64,000 nt of DNA, taken from positions 1 through 64,000 of the forward strand of contig NZ_SCFB01000006.1 in assembly GCF_004210305.1 (NCBI RefSeq), written 5' to 3'. Under the pieces are notes generated by a model. The model was not told the DNA's origin. It saw nothing but the letters and a program-made list of their open reading frames with translations, and searched no databases. Position numbers and translations under genes: made by a program. Positions 63,064-64,000 of the stretch are shown in pieces (the first letter of the stretch is position 1; the number at the start of each line of letters is the position of its first letter). The stretch comes from Candidatus Finniella inopinata. Lineage in GTDB: Bacteria > Pseudomonadota > Alphaproteobacteria > Paracaedibacterales > CAIULA01.

Positions 63064-63777
63064 ATGTATAAAATTTCAGTCTTTTTCATCATTTTAACAA
63101 TGGGTCTTATCCTTAAAAAAGTTGATGCAACGGTTCAAAGCGCCCAAGTTGCCTCACAACAAACTGCTGCCCCTGTCGTTGTTGGTTCGGGCGTTGAGGA
63201 ACCAGAACAAAAGAGTTCGCATCCAAGGAAACGCAAAAAGCACCAGCTTACACATGAGGAATTTAAAAAGCATGTGGAAGATAAATTTAAGGCATTAGAA
63301 GAGGTTAAAACCAAAATAATGCCATTAAGAGATAAGGTCGAAGAGAGTGAAAAAAGTTGGTTTGATTTGAGTGTGAAGTGTGCCTCAAATTGGATTGAGG
63401 CTCTTAAGGGATATCAATCACTAGATACAAACATTTACCGTTCAGACCGATTAGCCCATAAGGAGCTGAAAGCTGCCGAAAAACTAACGAAGTTAAAACC
63501 AAGTCACCATCAGGCTAAGTCGGTTTACCCAGAAAAAGATATTCAAAAACTGGAAGAGCGCTTTAATGAAATCAAAGGTCACGCTGATAAATTAACGGGG
63601 GATAACCTTATGGCTTTTAATGCTATGATTAATTGCGCAAAGGCGTATATAGATGCCTTGGACGCAGCAAAAGGCCAGACTGTTTCTGTTCGTCGATTGT
63701 TAAGTCAGGCTATGAATTATGTGAATACAGCTGAAACCTTTGCCCATTACCGGATTCACACAAACGTTGCAAAGTAA
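63064..63777 (+). CDS. Secreted helical protein of unknown function
   Basis: 237 residues with a signal peptide (KISVFFIILTMGLILKKVDA). A short Pro/Val/Gln-rich stretch leads to a very basic patch (HPRKRKKHQ, residues 53-61) that could act as a nuclear-localisation-like or nucleic-acid-binding signal. The rest (about 65-235) is predicted by eye to be all helical, with heptad-like charge patterns. No enzyme motif is seen. It follows the candidate origin region and ends before a strong hairpin. Confidence 0.75.
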   Translation: MYKISVFFIILTMGLILKKVDATVQSAQVASQQTAAPVVVGSGVEEPEQKSSHPRKRKKHQLTHEEFKKHVEDKFKALEEVKTKIMPLRDKVEESEKSWFDLSVKCASNWIEALKGYQSLDTNIYRSDRLAHKELKAAEKLTKLKPSHHQAKSVYPEKDIQKLEERFNEIKGHADKLTGDNLMAFNAMINCAKAYIDALDAAKGQTVSVRRLLSQAMNYVNTAETFAHYRIHTNVAK

Positions 63778-63808
63778 AAAACTTACAAATTAACCTTAAA
63801 TTAAAACC

Positions 63809-63842
63809 TCCCCCTGTAGAATATGGTCAGGGGGATTTTTTT
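63809..63842 (+). terminator. Terminator whose 3' arm holds the next gene's ribosome-binding site
   Basis: TCCCCCTG (63809-63816) pairs with CAGGGGGA (63828-63835), followed by seven T at 63836-63842. The next ATG is at 63843, so the GGGGGA in the 3' arm is also the only Shine-Dalgarno-like sequence for that gene, at seven bases spacing. The structure may therefore be an attenuator or translational switch as well as a terminator. Confidence 0.75.
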
Positions 63843-64000
63843 ATGTTTATTGTTTTTCTTCTTCTTTTTACAGCATTCGCTCAGGCCAGCACAGAAAAAA
63901 ACTCGACGCCTTTGGTCGCTCCTACCGTTATCCCTAAAACATTAAAACAGCTTGACCTCAGTCGGTTACAGGCCACGAAGAAACGCCTTAATTTTGATGA
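63843..64000 (+). CDS. Secreted protein, partial (runs off the window)
   Basis: 52 codons are visible, open to the window end. The signal peptide (FIVFLLLFTAFAQA) is short and clear. The mature start is STEKNSTPLVAPTVIPKTLKQL, with no recognised family. The start codon directly abuts the T-run of the upstream terminator, so expression may depend on read-through. Confidence 0.62.
   Translation, partial: MFIVFLLLFTAFAQASTEKNSTPLVAPTVIPKTLKQLDLSRLQATKKRLNFD

Overview
This window looks like the chromosome of an obligately or facultatively intracellular alphaproteobacterium, most like the Holosporales / Paracaedibacteraceae type of amoeba or ciliate symbiont. The lineage call rests on a MipZ-type division ATPase, a short (431-residue) prolyl-tRNA synthetase, an alphaproteobacterial-style RecO, RNase J and ordinary housekeeping genes of moderate GC. 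The lifestyle call rests on the content between them: about half of the intact or broken genes encode proteins that begin with a Sec signal peptide, and many of these look like host-directed proteins. The genus cannot be fixed from the sequence alone.

Layout. 1-8.3 kb: the end of an IS21-like element, two large secreted proteins of unknown function, then a minus-strand block lolC / exported SDR / proS / tRNA-Gln(UUG). 8.3-12.4 kb: a wrecked secreted-protein gene, split by an IS3-family element and also frameshifted, and a decayed integrase-type transposase. 12.5-25 kb: a secreted transglutaminase-like protein, a TamA-like Omp85 protein, an isolated tssK-tssL pair of the type VI secretion system, a beta-barrel OMP, ubiG, two surface proteins of a Pmp-like family, and a TonB-dependent receptor with its own tonB. 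25-31 kb: an EamA transporter, a secreted kinase-fold protein that overlaps recO antisense, a WecA-like transferase, tRNA-Gln(CUG), ppx/gppA and a frameshifted small secreted gene. 31-38.4 kb: a secreted helical-repeat protein, recJ-ftsK (minus strand) and dapD. 38.5-48 kb: an accessory stretch with a beta-barrel gene frameshifted by a 20-bp tandem duplication, two tandem secreted DXD glycosyltransferases (the second split by an ISAs1-family element with a perfect 10-bp target duplication), a secreted papain protease with a CBM20 starch-binding domain, and a third Pmp-like protein. 48-64 kb: an L,D-transpeptidase, rnj, a duplicated cassette of acidic two-cysteine secreted proteins, valS, a pyruvyl-transferase-family protein, a secreted methyltransferase-like gene with an in-frame amber codon, galU, mipZ, toxin-antitoxin remnants, a secreted protein with poly-Ser linkers and a HicA-like tail, an AT-rich region with DnaA boxes (possible oriC), and two more secreted-protein genes, the last running off the end.

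How it fits together. Housekeeping genes are intact and ordinary. The accessory genes share recurring designs: Ser-rich tracts just after the signal peptide or as linkers, a shared HicA-like C-terminal domain, and a shared terminal domain on Pmp-like beta-helices. They are also decaying quickly: three single-base losses in five-base homopolymers, one 20-bp duplication, one amber codon and two IS insertions, all in accessory genes. The most novel material is the set of secreted enzymes (two glycosyltransferases, kinase-like, transglutaminase-like, papain-CBM20) and the Pmp-like family with a non-barrel C-terminal domain. No CRISPR array or rRNA gene was seen.
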